A stretch of 64,000 nt of DNA from NCBI RefSeq assembly GCF_900096975.1, contig NZ_FMYQ01000012.1, positions 1-64,000 on the forward strand, given 5' to 3'. The position numbers and the translations under genes are program-made. Shown piece after piece: positions 35,923-43,862 of this stretch (positions within the stretch are counted from its first letter, which is position 1; the number at the start of each line of letters is the position of its first letter). Origin of the DNA: Paraburkholderia lycopersici. Its GTDB lineage: Bacteria > Pseudomonadota > Gammaproteobacteria > Burkholderiales > Burkholderiaceae. The notes below the pieces were generated by a model that was given only the letters and a program-made list of their open reading frames with translations, did not search any database and was not told where the DNA came from.

Positions 35923-37410
35923 CTAGCGTGCGCAGCCTGAAATCGTCAGCCCGAAGCTCGCTTCATTGATTGCGTAATCCATCATGTTGCTGTCGTGAAC
36001 CGTCGATGGAAAAACGCGCCAGTTCGAAAACGACGGCGACTTGATTTTTACGCGGGCGAATCGCGCTTTTTCATCGAAATGCACCGCATACAGCACCGTG
36101 CCGCGCGACGACTCGGTCCAGCCCAGGCCTTCCGCGAATTCAGGCGGGCGGCAAGCGGCGCCTGGCGGGCCATCCGGCACACCCTGGCCGATTGCGCGCC
36201 CAATCAATGCGATGCTCGCGCGCAGCTCCGCGATTCGCACGCGCATGCGCGCACACGCGTCGCCTTCCGTTGCCATGGAAACGTCCGGCCTCAAGAGCGT
36301 GTAGGCTGCGTACGGATGGTCCCGGCGCAAATCACGGTCGACGCCCGAAGCACGCTCAACGGGCCCGGTGGCCCCTTGATCGAAAGCCAGTTTCGCACCC
36401 AGCGGCGCGGTCGAGATCAGCCGGTCCAGATGGCTGGTGGTGCGTTCGATGAGTCCGATGTAGCGTTCGACTTCCGGCTTGAGCGTCGCGAGCCCGTCGG
36501 CGACCGCATGTATGTCCAGTTCGCGCCGCACTCCTCCGGGCCAGACGATACCGCGCAAAAAGCGGCTCCCGCATGCCCGGCCGTTTATCTGCTTCGCACG
36601 CTCCTCAAGCAGTTTCCCCTGCGCTTCGCCGACCTTGAGCGTTGTCGTATGGCATAAGTGGCCAAGGTAGTGCAGATGATTGTAGATGCGCTCCAGTTCG
36701 GCCGCGACGAGACGATGCCAGCACGCGCGCGCGGGCACTTCGCAACCGGCCGCGTCCTCGATTGCCTGGGCACAGGCAAGCGCGTGCGCCAGGCTATCGA
36801 CACCCGAAACGCGCTCCGCGAGCACGACGCCCGTTCCGCTGTCGAGGCATTCGAACTGCTTCTCCACGCCGCGATGCTTGAGGAACAGATTAGCGTGGTA
36901 ATGGAGAATCGCCTCGCCCAGGTAGTAAAAGATGAACTGCGCCGACTCGACCACATCGGCACGTACAGGTCCGAACGGCAATAGCTGCACATGTTTGCCC
37001 GACACCGCGGGCAGAGCGGGGGCGGGCACGCTGGCGGCAACGCTCCCGCCCCGCGCGCGCTCCGGCTCCAGCGGCCCTCTCGCGTCGCGCGGCAAGAATG
37101 CGGTAACGAGCCGCTCAGGTTCCGGGTGCCCCGAGAACGCAATCCCGCTCATTTCCATGACCTCGCGTTCATGCCAGCCAAGCAGCGGACAGATTGCCGC
37201 CAGACTCGGAACCGCCGCGCTGCCGACGTCTACCGACCAGACCTGGAAAGCCCGATGGCCCGGCAACGTCGCCACATAGCGAAGCTGCCCGCGATCCGGC
37301 GCCGGAAACCATGCATAAACGCCCTGCATTCGGGCACCTTGCATAACGAGCGCTCGTGCTCGTGCCGGCAGTTCGCCAGCTTCCACCGTCGTCAATTCGC
37401 AATTTTTCAC
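35923..37410 (-). CDS. Hydrogenase-like large subunit without [NiFe] ligands (HyfG/NuoCD-type)
   Basis: A 495-residue fusion: a NuoC/HycE-N-like domain (~1-120) and a NuoD/hydrogenase large subunit domain (~150-495). Real [NiFe] enzymes bind the metal with R-x-C-G-I-C and D-P-C-x-x-C. Here the first reads R-V-S-G-V-D at 200-205 (both Cys lost: Ser202, Asp205) and the C-terminal one reads F-G-L-T-I-S-G-C with Thr489 and Gly492 at the ligand positions. Therefore no Ni-Fe centre can form in the usual way. H-R-G-V-E-K near 180 is retained. This is the mark of energy-converting hydrogenase-related (Ehr) complexes. The GTG start overlaps the previous stop (GTGA). Confidence 0.88.
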   Translation of the reverse strand: MKNCELTTVEAGELPARARALVMQGARMQGVYAWFPAPDRGQLRYVATLPGHRAFQVWSVDVGSAAVPSLAAICPLLGWHEREVMEMSGIAFSGHPEPERLVTAFLPRDARGPLEPERARGGSVAASVPAPALPAVSGKHVQLLPFGPVRADVVESAQFIFYYLGEAILHYHANLFLKHRGVEKQFECLDSGTGVVLAERVSGVDSLAHALACAQAIEDAAGCEVPARACWHRLVAAELERIYNHLHYLGHLCHTTTLKVGEAQGKLLEERAKQINGRACGSRFLRGIVWPGGVRRELDIHAVADGLATLKPEVERYIGLIERTTSHLDRLISTAPLGAKLAFDQGATGPVERASGVDRDLRRDHPYAAYTLLRPDVSMATEGDACARMRVRIAELRASIALIGRAIGQGVPDGPPGAACRPPEFAEGLGWTESSRGTVLYAVHFDEKARFARVKIKSPSFSNWRVFPSTVHDSNMMDYAINEASFGLTISGCAR

Positions 37411-38885
37411 CGGGTTCCTCCGCCGAGGTCGCCTGCTACCGTTGCAAAGAATTGCCATAGCTCCTGCGGCCACCAGACGCCGAAAACGAATACCGGCGCC
37501 AACGCCAGCCACATCGGCAGCGTCATCCATGCGCTGACTGCAATCTGCGTCGTGTCATTCACTTCGTTTTTTTCGGCTCCCCGAGAAAGGAGATACATCT
37601 TGCGAAAGTGATTGAGAAAGCCGACAAAAATGACCACCAACAAGATCAGAAGCACGATGACCGCCCAGGCATTGGACGTCGCAAGCCCCGCGCGCATGAG
37701 CGTCAGTTCGCTGAGGAAAAGACCAAAGGGCGGCGCACCGGTGATGGCAACGGCACCCGCGAGCCATAGCGCGCCGGAAACCGGCAGGCGCTGCCAGACA
37801 TCGCGAATTCCGTCGACATCCTTCGTGCCATAGAGCCGCATTGCATTGCCCGCGCCGAAAAACATCAGCGACTTGTTCAGCGAATGATTGAGCATGTGAT
37901 AGAGGACTGCGGCGATGGCCAGCGGACCGCCGAAGCCGAAACCGAGCGCCAGTATGCCCATATGCTCGACGCTCGAATACGCCATCAGCCGCTTGATGCC
38001 TTGCTGGCGGACAATGAAGAGCGCGGCGACCAAAAGTGAAAATGCGCCGAATACCACGAGGACTACGCGAGGCAGCCGTGACGGACTCGCTGCGTCCGTG
38101 ATCGTGAGAAAGCGTGCGACGCCCAGCATCGCCGTATTCAGCAACGCTCCGGAGAGCATCGCCGAAACTGGCGCAGGCCCTTCGCTGTGCGCATCGGGCA
38201 GCCATGTGTGCATCGGCGCCAGGCCAGCCTTTGTTCCATAGCCGACCAGCACCAGTAAAAAAGCCATCTGCGTCAGGGAGGGACTCATGCCCGGCGCGGC
38301 GCGCCGCAGCGCGTCCCACGTCATGTCGTAGGTCGGGCCGATGACGAGGCTGCCTGCCCAGTAGAAAAGAACCGTGCCGAGTAACGCGAGGCTGATGCCC
38401 GCCGAAACGACGATGATGTACTTCCACGCGGCTTCGATGGATTCCTGCCCGCGCTCGAAGCCGACGAGGAATGTGCTCACCAGCGTGGTCAACTCGATCG
38501 CAATCCAGTAGACGCCGATGTTGTTCATCAGAGGGCCTGAAATCATGGTCGCAGCAAAGAGCGCAAAAAGCGCGTAAAAGCCAGGCAAACGCGCCGCCTC
38601 CTCCTTGAGCAGACGCATGTAGCCCACCGCGTAAATCGACGCGAGAAAGTACACCGCGCAGGTGCAGACGAGTGTCCAGGCGCCGAGCGCGTCGAAGAGT
38701 ACGTAGCCCGCAATGAACGTGCGTGCGCCATCGACATGTACGGCCAGCCAGATCGCCGCGGCGAGGCACACGATCGCTGCGGCGAGATTCCCATACTCGG
38801 CGGCACGCGCACTTCGGCTCAGCACCGCGATCAGTGCAGCCAGGAGCGGCGCGACGGTCACAAGAACGAGCCACGCTTCGATCAT
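37407..38885 (-). CDS. Hydrogenase-4-like antiporter subunit (HyfF/NuoN-type)
   Basis: A 492-residue Mrp/NuoN-type membrane protein with about 14 helices. The functional positions are intact: I-E-L-T-T-L (TM5 Glu), W-K-Y, and the hallmark G-Y-G-T-K-A-G-L-A-P-M-H-T-W-L-P-D-A-H-S-E-G-P. It should still move H+ or Na+ if driven. Third gene of the operon; starts 2 bases after the previous stop and overlaps the large subunit gene by 4. Confidence 0.88.
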   Translation of the reverse strand: MIEAWLVLVTVAPLLAALIAVLSRSARAAEYGNLAAAIVCLAAAIWLAVHVDGARTFIAGYVLFDALGAWTLVCTCAVYFLASIYAVGYMRLLKEEAARLPGFYALFALFAATMISGPLMNNIGVYWIAIELTTLVSTFLVGFERGQESIEAAWKYIIVVSAGISLALLGTVLFYWAGSLVIGPTYDMTWDALRRAAPGMSPSLTQMAFLLVLVGYGTKAGLAPMHTWLPDAHSEGPAPVSAMLSGALLNTAMLGVARFLTITDAASPSRLPRVVLVVFGAFSLLVAALFIVRQQGIKRLMAYSSVEHMGILALGFGFGGPLAIAAVLYHMLNHSLNKSLMFFGAGNAMRLYGTKDVDGIRDVWQRLPVSGALWLAGAVAITGAPPFGLFLSELTLMRAGLATSNAWAVIVLLILLVVIFVGFLNHFRKMYLLSRGAEKNEVNDTTQIAVSAWMTLPMWLALAPVFVFGVWWPQELWQFFATVAGDLGGGTR

Positions 38886-38887
38886 GG

Positions 38888-39568
38888 TTACCCCACCAGA
38901 CGCCGCAATTCGCGGCTGCTCGTGCTGCCCACGTGAGCGACGAGATAGCGCACCAGTACGCCGAAGCTGACCACGATCACGAGCAGATCGAACAGCAGCA
39001 CCAGTTCGATGAGCAGCGGCATCCCCGGCACGAGTATCTGCGAGCCGAGAAAGATGCCGTTCTCGAGAATCAGGAGACCAAGCACCTGACTGATGGCCTC
39101 CTGGCGCACCGTCAGCATGAGAAACCCGATGAGCTTCATCGAAAGCATGACCGTGAGCGCGAGCACAACGACGGTTCCTCCAAGGCCGAGCGCATTTCCC
39201 AGATGGTTCGAGACGACAAAGGCAAAGAGTACGAGCAAGGCGCCTAGCACCAGGCTCGAACCAGGTTGCAGGCTCACGTGCAGTTCGCGCTCCACTTCGA
39301 GCCGCGCGATGATGCGCCAGACAAGGTACGGAAGTACCAGTCCGCGGAATAGAGCCGTCAACAAGGCCACCAGATAAAGCTCGTGATAGTTGCCGTAGTA
39401 GCCCACCGCGCCGGACAGCGCCGCGATGAGCCACGACTCCGCGGTGAAGGCGAGCAGATAGTCCTTCAACCAGCGCGAGCCGAGCATCACGAACGCGAGC
39501 AGTAAACTGCCGATCGCAAGCAGACTGAACAATGAGGCTGCAAGCGGTGTCAGATGCGTGAGCAACAT
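38888..39568 (-). CDS. Hydrogenase-4-like membrane subunit (HyfE-type)
   Basis: A 226-residue integral membrane protein with about 7 helices, corresponding to HyfE of hydrogenase-4 (a NuoK-related scaffold subunit). A conserved cluster is Q-E-A-I-S-Q-V-L-G-L-L-I-L-E-N-G-I-F, in which the buried Glu is typical of the family. The ATG (M-L-L-T-H-L-T-P) is 4 bases after the stop of the HyfC-like gene; longer frames upstream are only an overlap. Confidence 0.84.
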   Translation of the reverse strand: MLLTHLTPLAASLFSLLAIGSLLLAFVMLGSRWLKDYLLAFTAESWLIAALSGAVGYYGNYHELYLVALLTALFRGLVLPYLVWRIIARLEVERELHVSLQPGSSLVLGALLVLFAFVVSNHLGNALGLGGTVVVLALTVMLSMKLIGFLMLTVRQEAISQVLGLLILENGIFLGSQILVPGMPLLIELVLLFDLLVIVVSFGVLVRYLVAHVGSTSSRELRRLVG

Positions 39569-39572
39569 GGCT

Positions 39573-40520
39573 TCACCGTAGCTGGTTAGCCGCGATGGCA
39601 AGCACCGCGAGCATGAACGAAGCCGCAAGCGGCTCCTGATAACGGAAGAAACGCAAGCGCGATTGAGCCGTCTCCACGAGAACGACCACCAGCGCGACGA
39701 CGAGCATTCGCCCGAAGAGCCCCGCCGCCGCCGCCAGCGCACCGATTGCCGTGCCGTGCTGCGAAAGACCCCATGGCAGCGTCAGCACATTGCAGAAAAT
39801 CGTGTAAAGAATGAACTGCTTCATCATCGACGCCCATTTGAGCAGCGCGAGCATCGGGCCGGAATATTCGAGGATGCGAGCCTCCTCGATCATGTAGACC
39901 TCGATGTGCGTGCTCGAATGGATTGGAAGCCGGTCTGTCTCGACGAGCAACAGCACGAAAAACGCGAATACGAGAAACAGATGCGCGGGACTCCAGTAAA
40001 CCGGGGGCTGCTGCACGAGCAGATGATTGACGACGAACGGCAGCATTGCTTTGGCGAGCAATGTGATGCCGACGAGAACAAGAATGAGCGTGGGTTCGGC
40101 GAGAATGCCGAGCATTACCGAACGGCTCGATCCGATGCCGCCGAAGGCGCTGCCGGAATCCAGGCCGGCGAGCAGAATCACGAAGGACCCGAGTGTGAGG
40201 ATGAGTCCGCCTCCCAGGATGTCCCCCATGTCGGAGAGCGGCAGCGGAAAATCGGTGAGTACCGGAATCAGAATCGGCACGGTAAGCATGCAAGTAAATG
40301 CCACCACCGGTGCGCACCAGTAAATCCAGGACGCCGTTTCCGGCACGACGATCTGCTTGCGAAACAGTTTGCGCAGGTCGCGATAAGGCTGGAAGATTCC
40401 CGGCCCCCGCGCGCGCTGTACGCGCTCCTCCCATTGCACGATCACACCTTGCAGAAGCGGCGATAGCACGAGCACCGTGAGAACCTGCGCAATCTGCAGG
40501 AGGACGTCGCGCATGTTCAT
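39573..40520 (-). CDS. Hydrogenase-4-like membrane subunit (HyfC/NuoH-type)
   Basis: A 315-residue NuoH/HycD-type subunit with 8 or so helices, first gene of the fluoride-controlled operon. Family motifs are A-R-G-P-G-I-F-Q-P-Y-R-D-L-x-K-L (near residue 35) and E-E-A-R-I-L-E-Y-S-G (near 215), which in complex I and energy-converting hydrogenases contact the large subunit and the proton path. Two possible ATGs (M-N-M-R-D) are close together. It lies about 200 bases after the end of riboswitch 2. Confidence 0.86.
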   Translation of the reverse strand: MNMRDVLLQIAQVLTVLVLSPLLQGVIVQWEERVQRARGPGIFQPYRDLRKLFRKQIVVPETASWIYWCAPVVAFTCMLTVPILIPVLTDFPLPLSDMGDILGGGLILTLGSFVILLAGLDSGSAFGGIGSSRSVMLGILAEPTLILVLVGITLLAKAMLPFVVNHLLVQQPPVYWSPAHLFLVFAFFVLLLVETDRLPIHSSTHIEVYMIEEARILEYSGPMLALLKWASMMKQFILYTIFCNVLTLPWGLSQHGTAIGALAAAAGLFGRMLVVALVVVLVETAQSRLRFFRYQEPLAASFMLAVLAIAANQLR

Positions 40521-40760
40521 GGCCGTCTTCCCCGGACGTCGCGCATGGCGGATGCACGCCTCGCACGCACGGGCGCCAAGACGTGTGCCGTGCGAAACCA
40601 GCGAACAGCCACGACCAGGCAATTCAGGCAGTGAGGGTCATGCCATGACGACTCGCAGCATCCCATGTTCTTCGCTTCTTTTCAGGCGTCAATATGCCCG
40701 GGATGCTCGTGAATGCGAGCCGGCCAAACATGCCTGCCGGCCCCGGCGCCCGGGGTCTGG

Positions 40761-40816
40761 CAGGCATCATCAGCCGTGAGGGGAAAGCACGGCGGTTAAG
40801 GGAGAATGCCATCTCC
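40761..40816 (-). promoter_or_regulatory. Fluoride riboswitch (crcB motif) 2, upstream of the hydrogenase-like operon
   Basis: The minus-strand RNA starts GGAGAUGGCAUUCUCCC, has stem GGAG/CUCC, GGCAU pairing with AUGCC, hairpin GCCGUG/CACGGC and UGAUGAUGCCUG. A TTGCAT-N16-TATACT promoter lies at 40856-40861 and 40834-40839. A long GC hairpin GCCUGCC/GGCAGGC with inner CCCCGG/CCGGGG (40732-40765) overlaps the aptamer tail. It controls the six genes ending at 33097. Confidence 0.93.
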
Positions 40817-40886
40817 GCGCAATGTCGCCTTCGAGTATAGGCAACGCCGCGTCACATGCAAGGCGGCATGCGCGGCCGCCTTATTT

Positions 40887-41255
40887 TCAATGAGGCTTAT
40901 GTCCGAATATCGAAAAATGCTTTTGACCCGGACCATGTTCTTCCGCACCCAGCAATCCGAATTCAATCGGCGACCGGGTATAGAAAACGTGAACGTGCTG
41001 CGCCTCGACCGCGTCGAGCATGCGCCTGGCTTCGTCCTCAGTGACGGCGAGAATGATCTGCACGGGCTGGTCGGCGAGTTTCAGCACATGCGCCGCATGA
41101 TGTACTCCCGCATGCCCCGTGCCCTCGGCGCAATTGATGACGGTAGCGCCGTGAATGCCCAGGTGCTTCGCTTCGTAAAGTAGCCACTCACACACCGTGC
41201 GATGGCCATGATGGCGGTTATGTTCTGTATAGAACGTGAGCTGATAACCGTTCAT
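40887..41255 (-). CDS. DUF190 protein (PII-like), copy 2
   Basis: A 122-residue protein of the DUF190 family (Y-x-x-H-x-x-H-G-H-R-T-V-C-E-W-L-L-Y-E-A-x-x-x-G-I-x-G-A-T-V-I then V-Q-I-I-L-A-V-T-E-D-E-A-R-x-M-L-D). DUF190 proteins have a PII/ferredoxin-like fold and are often encoded next to, or fused with, CrcB/Fluc fluoride exporters. It is separated from the pyrophosphatase gene by 164 bases that contain a perfect 9-bp inverted repeat (41378-41396). It probably belongs to the riboswitch 3 unit. Confidence 0.82.
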   Translation of the reverse strand: MNGYQLTFYTEHNRHHGHRTVCEWLLYEAKHLGIHGATVINCAEGTGHAGVHHAAHVLKLADQPVQIILAVTEDEARRMLDAVEAQHVHVFYTRSPIEFGLLGAEEHGPGQKHFSIFGHKPH

Positions 41256-41377
41256 GTCTCCCTCCACGGCGCCGCGCCGGGCCGCTGAGCGGAAACTGCG
41301 GCCCAAAGGACCGCTCGGTGCCGGTCAGCCAACGAAGCGTCCTCGTTTGATTCTAGTGCATCATTGCGGCAGCCACA

Positions 41378-41396
41378 TATGCTGCGTCGCAGCATA
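41378..41396. repeat. 9-bp inverted repeat between ppa and the second DUF190 gene
   Basis: TATGCTGCG and CGCAGCATA face each other around a single T. With a 3-base loop the stem would be eight pairs. It could be an operator, an RNA processing hairpin or part of a terminator; there is no T-run after it on either strand. Confidence 0.4.
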
Positions 41397-41419
41397 GCCG
41401 CGCGACGTACCGCATATGC

Positions 41420-41959
41420 TCAGGAATGGTGCGCGTTCCGGAAGGCCGCGGCGGCACTTCTGATGGCGTCGTATGCAGCATCGACGTCGGCCCATCCTTC
41501 AAACCGCACCCATTTGCCGGGTTCCAGCTTTTTATAGTTCTCGAAGAAGAATTGAATCTGGTTGACCACATATTCATCGACGTCGCCCAGCTCGACGATT
41601 TTCCGGGTGGCGGGACAAACATTGTCCACCGGAACCGCAATGACTTTTTCATCGGGCCCGGCCTGGTCGGTCATGTTCAAGAGCCCGACCGGCCGACAAC
41701 TGATCATCGAAAGACGCTCGAGCGCAAATGGAGCAATAACCAGAATATCGAGCGGGTCACCGTCGCGGGCCAGCGTTTGCGGAATGAAACCGTAATTGGC
41801 CGGGTAACGCATGCCGGCACTCATGATACGGTCCACCTTCAGCAGCCCATATTGCTTGTCCGCCTCATATTTGACGGGCACGCTCTGCGCCGGAATCTCG
41901 ATGATGGCGTTGACTTCGAGCGGAACGTTGTCGCCGGTGGGTATCGTGTTGAAGTCCAT
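41420..41959 (-). CDS. ppa: Inorganic pyrophosphatase (type I)
   Basis: A 179-residue family I pyrophosphatase. Active-site blocks visible: I-E-I-P, K-Y-E, M-x-Y-P-x-N-Y-G-F-I-P-x-T, the acidic D-G-D-P-L-D-I-L-V (residues 66-74) and R-P-V-G-L-L-N-M-T-D. It hydrolyses PPi in the cytoplasm. Type I pyrophosphatases are classic fluoride-inhibited enzymes, so its placement under a fluoride riboswitch is readily explained: extra enzyme is made when it is poisoned. Starts on the last base of the DUF190 stop codon. Confidence 0.93.
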   Translation of the reverse strand: MDFNTIPTGDNVPLEVNAIIEIPAQSVPVKYEADKQYGLLKVDRIMSAGMRYPANYGFIPQTLARDGDPLDILVIAPFALERLSMISCRPVGLLNMTDQAGPDEKVIAVPVDNVCPATRKIVELGDVDEYVVNQIQFFFENYKKLEPGKWVRFEGWADVDAAYDAIRSAAAAFRNAHHS

Positions 41960-42288
41960 CAGCTCGCTCCTTCCGTACCGAGCGTGTCGTATTCGATTCG
42001 CGCACGTGTATAAAAGAGGCGGGCGCCGCCGGCGTTGAGCTTTTCAAGCAGCTCGTCAATCCGGGCATCTTCGGCGATGAGCGTGACGGCGACCGACTGT
42101 TCTGCAAGCTCGAAAAAACGAGCCGCATGATATTTGCCCTTCGCGTCGACGCCTTCCGCTATTTCGATAACCGTTGCACCTTGAATGCCGGCGTGCCTGG
42201 CTTCCTCGAGTATCCATTCCACGACCGACAGATGCCGGACGCGATGGCTCTGATTGGCCGCGTATATAGTTAACTGACTACCTCGCAT
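41959..42288 (-). CDS. DUF190 protein (PII-like), copy 1
   Basis: A 109-residue DUF190 protein: L-T-I-Y-A-A-N-Q-S-H-R-V-R-H-L-S-V-V-E-W near the N-terminus, G-I-Q-G-A-T-V-I-E-I and V-A-V-T-L-I-A-E-D-A-R-I-D later. The ATG at 42288 follows an excellent AGGAGG ribosome binding site by 5 bases; a GTG 6 bases upstream is less good. First gene of the riboswitch 3 unit, overlapping ppa by one base. Confidence 0.85.
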   Translation of the reverse strand: MRGSQLTIYAANQSHRVRHLSVVEWILEEARHAGIQGATVIEIAEGVDAKGKYHAARFFELAEQSVAVTLIAEDARIDELLEKLNAGGARLFYTRARIEYDTLGTEGAS

Positions 42289-42479
42289 GAACACCTCCTG
42301 TCTTCGAGAGCATGACTGTGCTGAGCCCCAGGCCCGGGAAAGGACGACGCTCCATTATCCCGCTCACGGCGGGGCACCAGAGCATAATGATTTGCACGAG
42401 GAACCAGAATTCTGTGACGAAAGTTCTGGGCGGCAGGACGCCAGGGCAATGCCCACGACGCCCCGACCCAGGGCTCGCA

Positions 42480-42529
42480 GGCATCATTAGCCGGCCACGC
42501 CGGCGGTTAAAGGAGGAATGCCATCTCCC
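42480..42529 (-). promoter_or_regulatory. Fluoride riboswitch (crcB motif) 3, upstream of DUF190-ppa-DUF190
   Basis: RNA starts GGGAGAUGGCAUUCCUCC; stem GGAG/CUCC, GGCAU/AUGCC pairing, hairpin GCCGGC/GCCGGC with a three-base loop, then UAAUGAUGCCUG. A -10-like TACACT lies at 42537-42542. After the aptamer GCCUGCGA pairs with UCGUGGGC (two G-U pairs; 42451-42482) around an inner GCCC/GGGC stem, the same switch layout as in copies 1 and 2. About 160 bases of leader follow before the first gene. Confidence 0.92.
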
Positions 42530-42726
42530 GAGAACCAGTGTAGCACGCAGGTTTTGCGCCTGCCACGCAGTTGATGTCGCCTGCGTCCATCGAGGCGTGA
42601 CATTTTTTTTCGTGCGAGCGGAACGCAATGGCGAAGCACGCTGGCTTTTTCCCGGGTTGAAGACAACCTCGGGATAAAACCACTCGGATCACGGCAGAAG
42701 TGTTCGCACCGTGCGCAAGGAGGCTC

Positions 42727-42876
42727 GTGATTACAATCGACATCCCGGGTTTCCGGACACTCCGGCTCACCCATCTCGTTCTCGACTTTAATGGCGCGCT
42801 AGCCGTGGACGGCCGAATACTTCCCGGTGTTGCGTCGCGCATGCCGAAACGGCTCGTCGCGACCCTGAGAGCGTAA
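42727..42876 (+). pseudogene. Truncated soluble P-type-ATPase-like HAD protein
   Basis: A 49-residue frame with GTG start and a strong AAGGAGG ribosome binding site. Residues V-I-T-I-D-I-P-G-F-R-T-L-R-L-T-H-L, then L-V-L-D-F-N-G-A-L-A-V-D-G, match the beginning of the soluble P-type ATPase-like HAD family (motif I is normally D-x-N-G-T-L). Full members have about 150 residues, so all later motifs are missing; the Thr after the Asp is replaced by Ala. It looks like a decayed gene with its translation start kept. Confidence 0.65.
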
Positions 42877-43100
42877 CCACAAATTCCACGGCGACACGCA
42901 TGCAAATTCAGCCGCTCGTTGTCGCTGCCGTCCGCGCGCCATAGAATGAAGCGATGTCGATGGAGATGGCATGCCTCCCTGAACCGCCGCCTACGCTCAG
43001 CGGCTGATGATGCCTACGGTTCCCGGTCGGGACGGTCAGGGTCATCGCACTCCCGGCCGGGCTCGTTGCGTTGGTGTCTGTTGGTGTCTGGCCATAGGGA

Positions 43101-43832
43101 ATGCGCAAAGTGCAGGCTTCTCCTCGTCACCCATCCGGAACGCCGGCTCGCCTTGTGCTCTCGGACGGCGAGGTCGACTTCCTCTGGTGGTTTATCCAGG
43201 GGAGCATCATGGACCCCGGCGTACGCTCGCGGCTCAATGCGCACTGGGGTATGTGTCCGCGGCACGCGCTCGCTTTCTTTGCAGTCGAGGCCGCATTCCG
43301 GCCACATCTCATTCACGGTAGTACGCTTCTCTATTGTTCGCTCATGGAGCGAGCGGCTCATGTGCTCGACGGTCACGGCCTTCACCGTCTTGTGCCTTCA
43401 ACCGTGATCCGCCACCGTCTGGCTGTTCGAGGTCCATGCCACATGTGTGCTCTCGGCTATGGTCCCCACTCCACTGCCAGTGCGCCAGCCGAACGGCTCA
43501 CGCAAGGGCGCGAAATAAAAACCGCACTCGCTTTTGCAACCCACAACAACCGGGGATGGCGTCTCCACGTTTGCGGCCGCTGCGCACAAAACGGAAGCGA
43601 CGCGCTGTGCCGGTCGCATCTGATCGAAGAAATGGCTCAATGCAACCCAGAGTCATTGAGCGCTCAGCACGCCAGGATTGCTGAAATTGCGCGCCATCTC
43701 CGCTGCTTCGAGCGCTCATTGCGCTGGGACTGCCGGGACACGGATACGGACGAAGACCGCGGCGCCCTCATTGCTGCAATCGGCTGGTGTAGCGGCTGGC
43801 GCAGCATATTGGGAACGTTCGACACATGTTGA
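43101..43832 (+). CDS. Hypothetical Cys/His-rich protein
   Basis: A 243-residue cytoplasmic protein with zinc-binding-like pairs: W-G-M-C-P-R-H-A-L-A (~50), G-P-C-H-M-C-A-L-G (~113), and L-H-V-C-G-R-C-A (~155). C-x-x-H/C-x-x-C repeats of this kind suggest a metal-binding or structural zinc protein, but no family was recognised. It faces the MutS-like genes (converging stops about 30 bases apart) and lies at the edge of the fluoride island without its own riboswitch. Confidence 0.6.
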   Translation: MRKVQASPRHPSGTPARLVLSDGEVDFLWWFIQGSIMDPGVRSRLNAHWGMCPRHALAFFAVEAAFRPHLIHGSTLLYCSLMERAAHVLDGHGLHRLVPSTVIRHRLAVRGPCHMCALGYGPHSTASAPAERLTQGREIKTALAFATHNNRGWRLHVCGRCAQNGSDALCRSHLIEEMAQCNPESLSAQHARIAEIARHLRCFERSLRWDCRDTDTDEDRGALIAAIGWCSGWRSILGTFDTC

Positions 43833-43862
43833 GCGGCTTGCATCGCTGCATTGCCGTATCCG

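Noticed and set aside
33097..40520. Active formate hydrogenlyase/hydrogenase-4
   Set aside because: All four [NiFe] cysteine ligands of the large subunit are replaced and no formate dehydrogenase or maturation genes are present.
41378..41396. Intrinsic terminator after ppa
   Set aside because: Strong inverted repeat but only a single-base centre and no T-run on either strand; kept only as a repeat.
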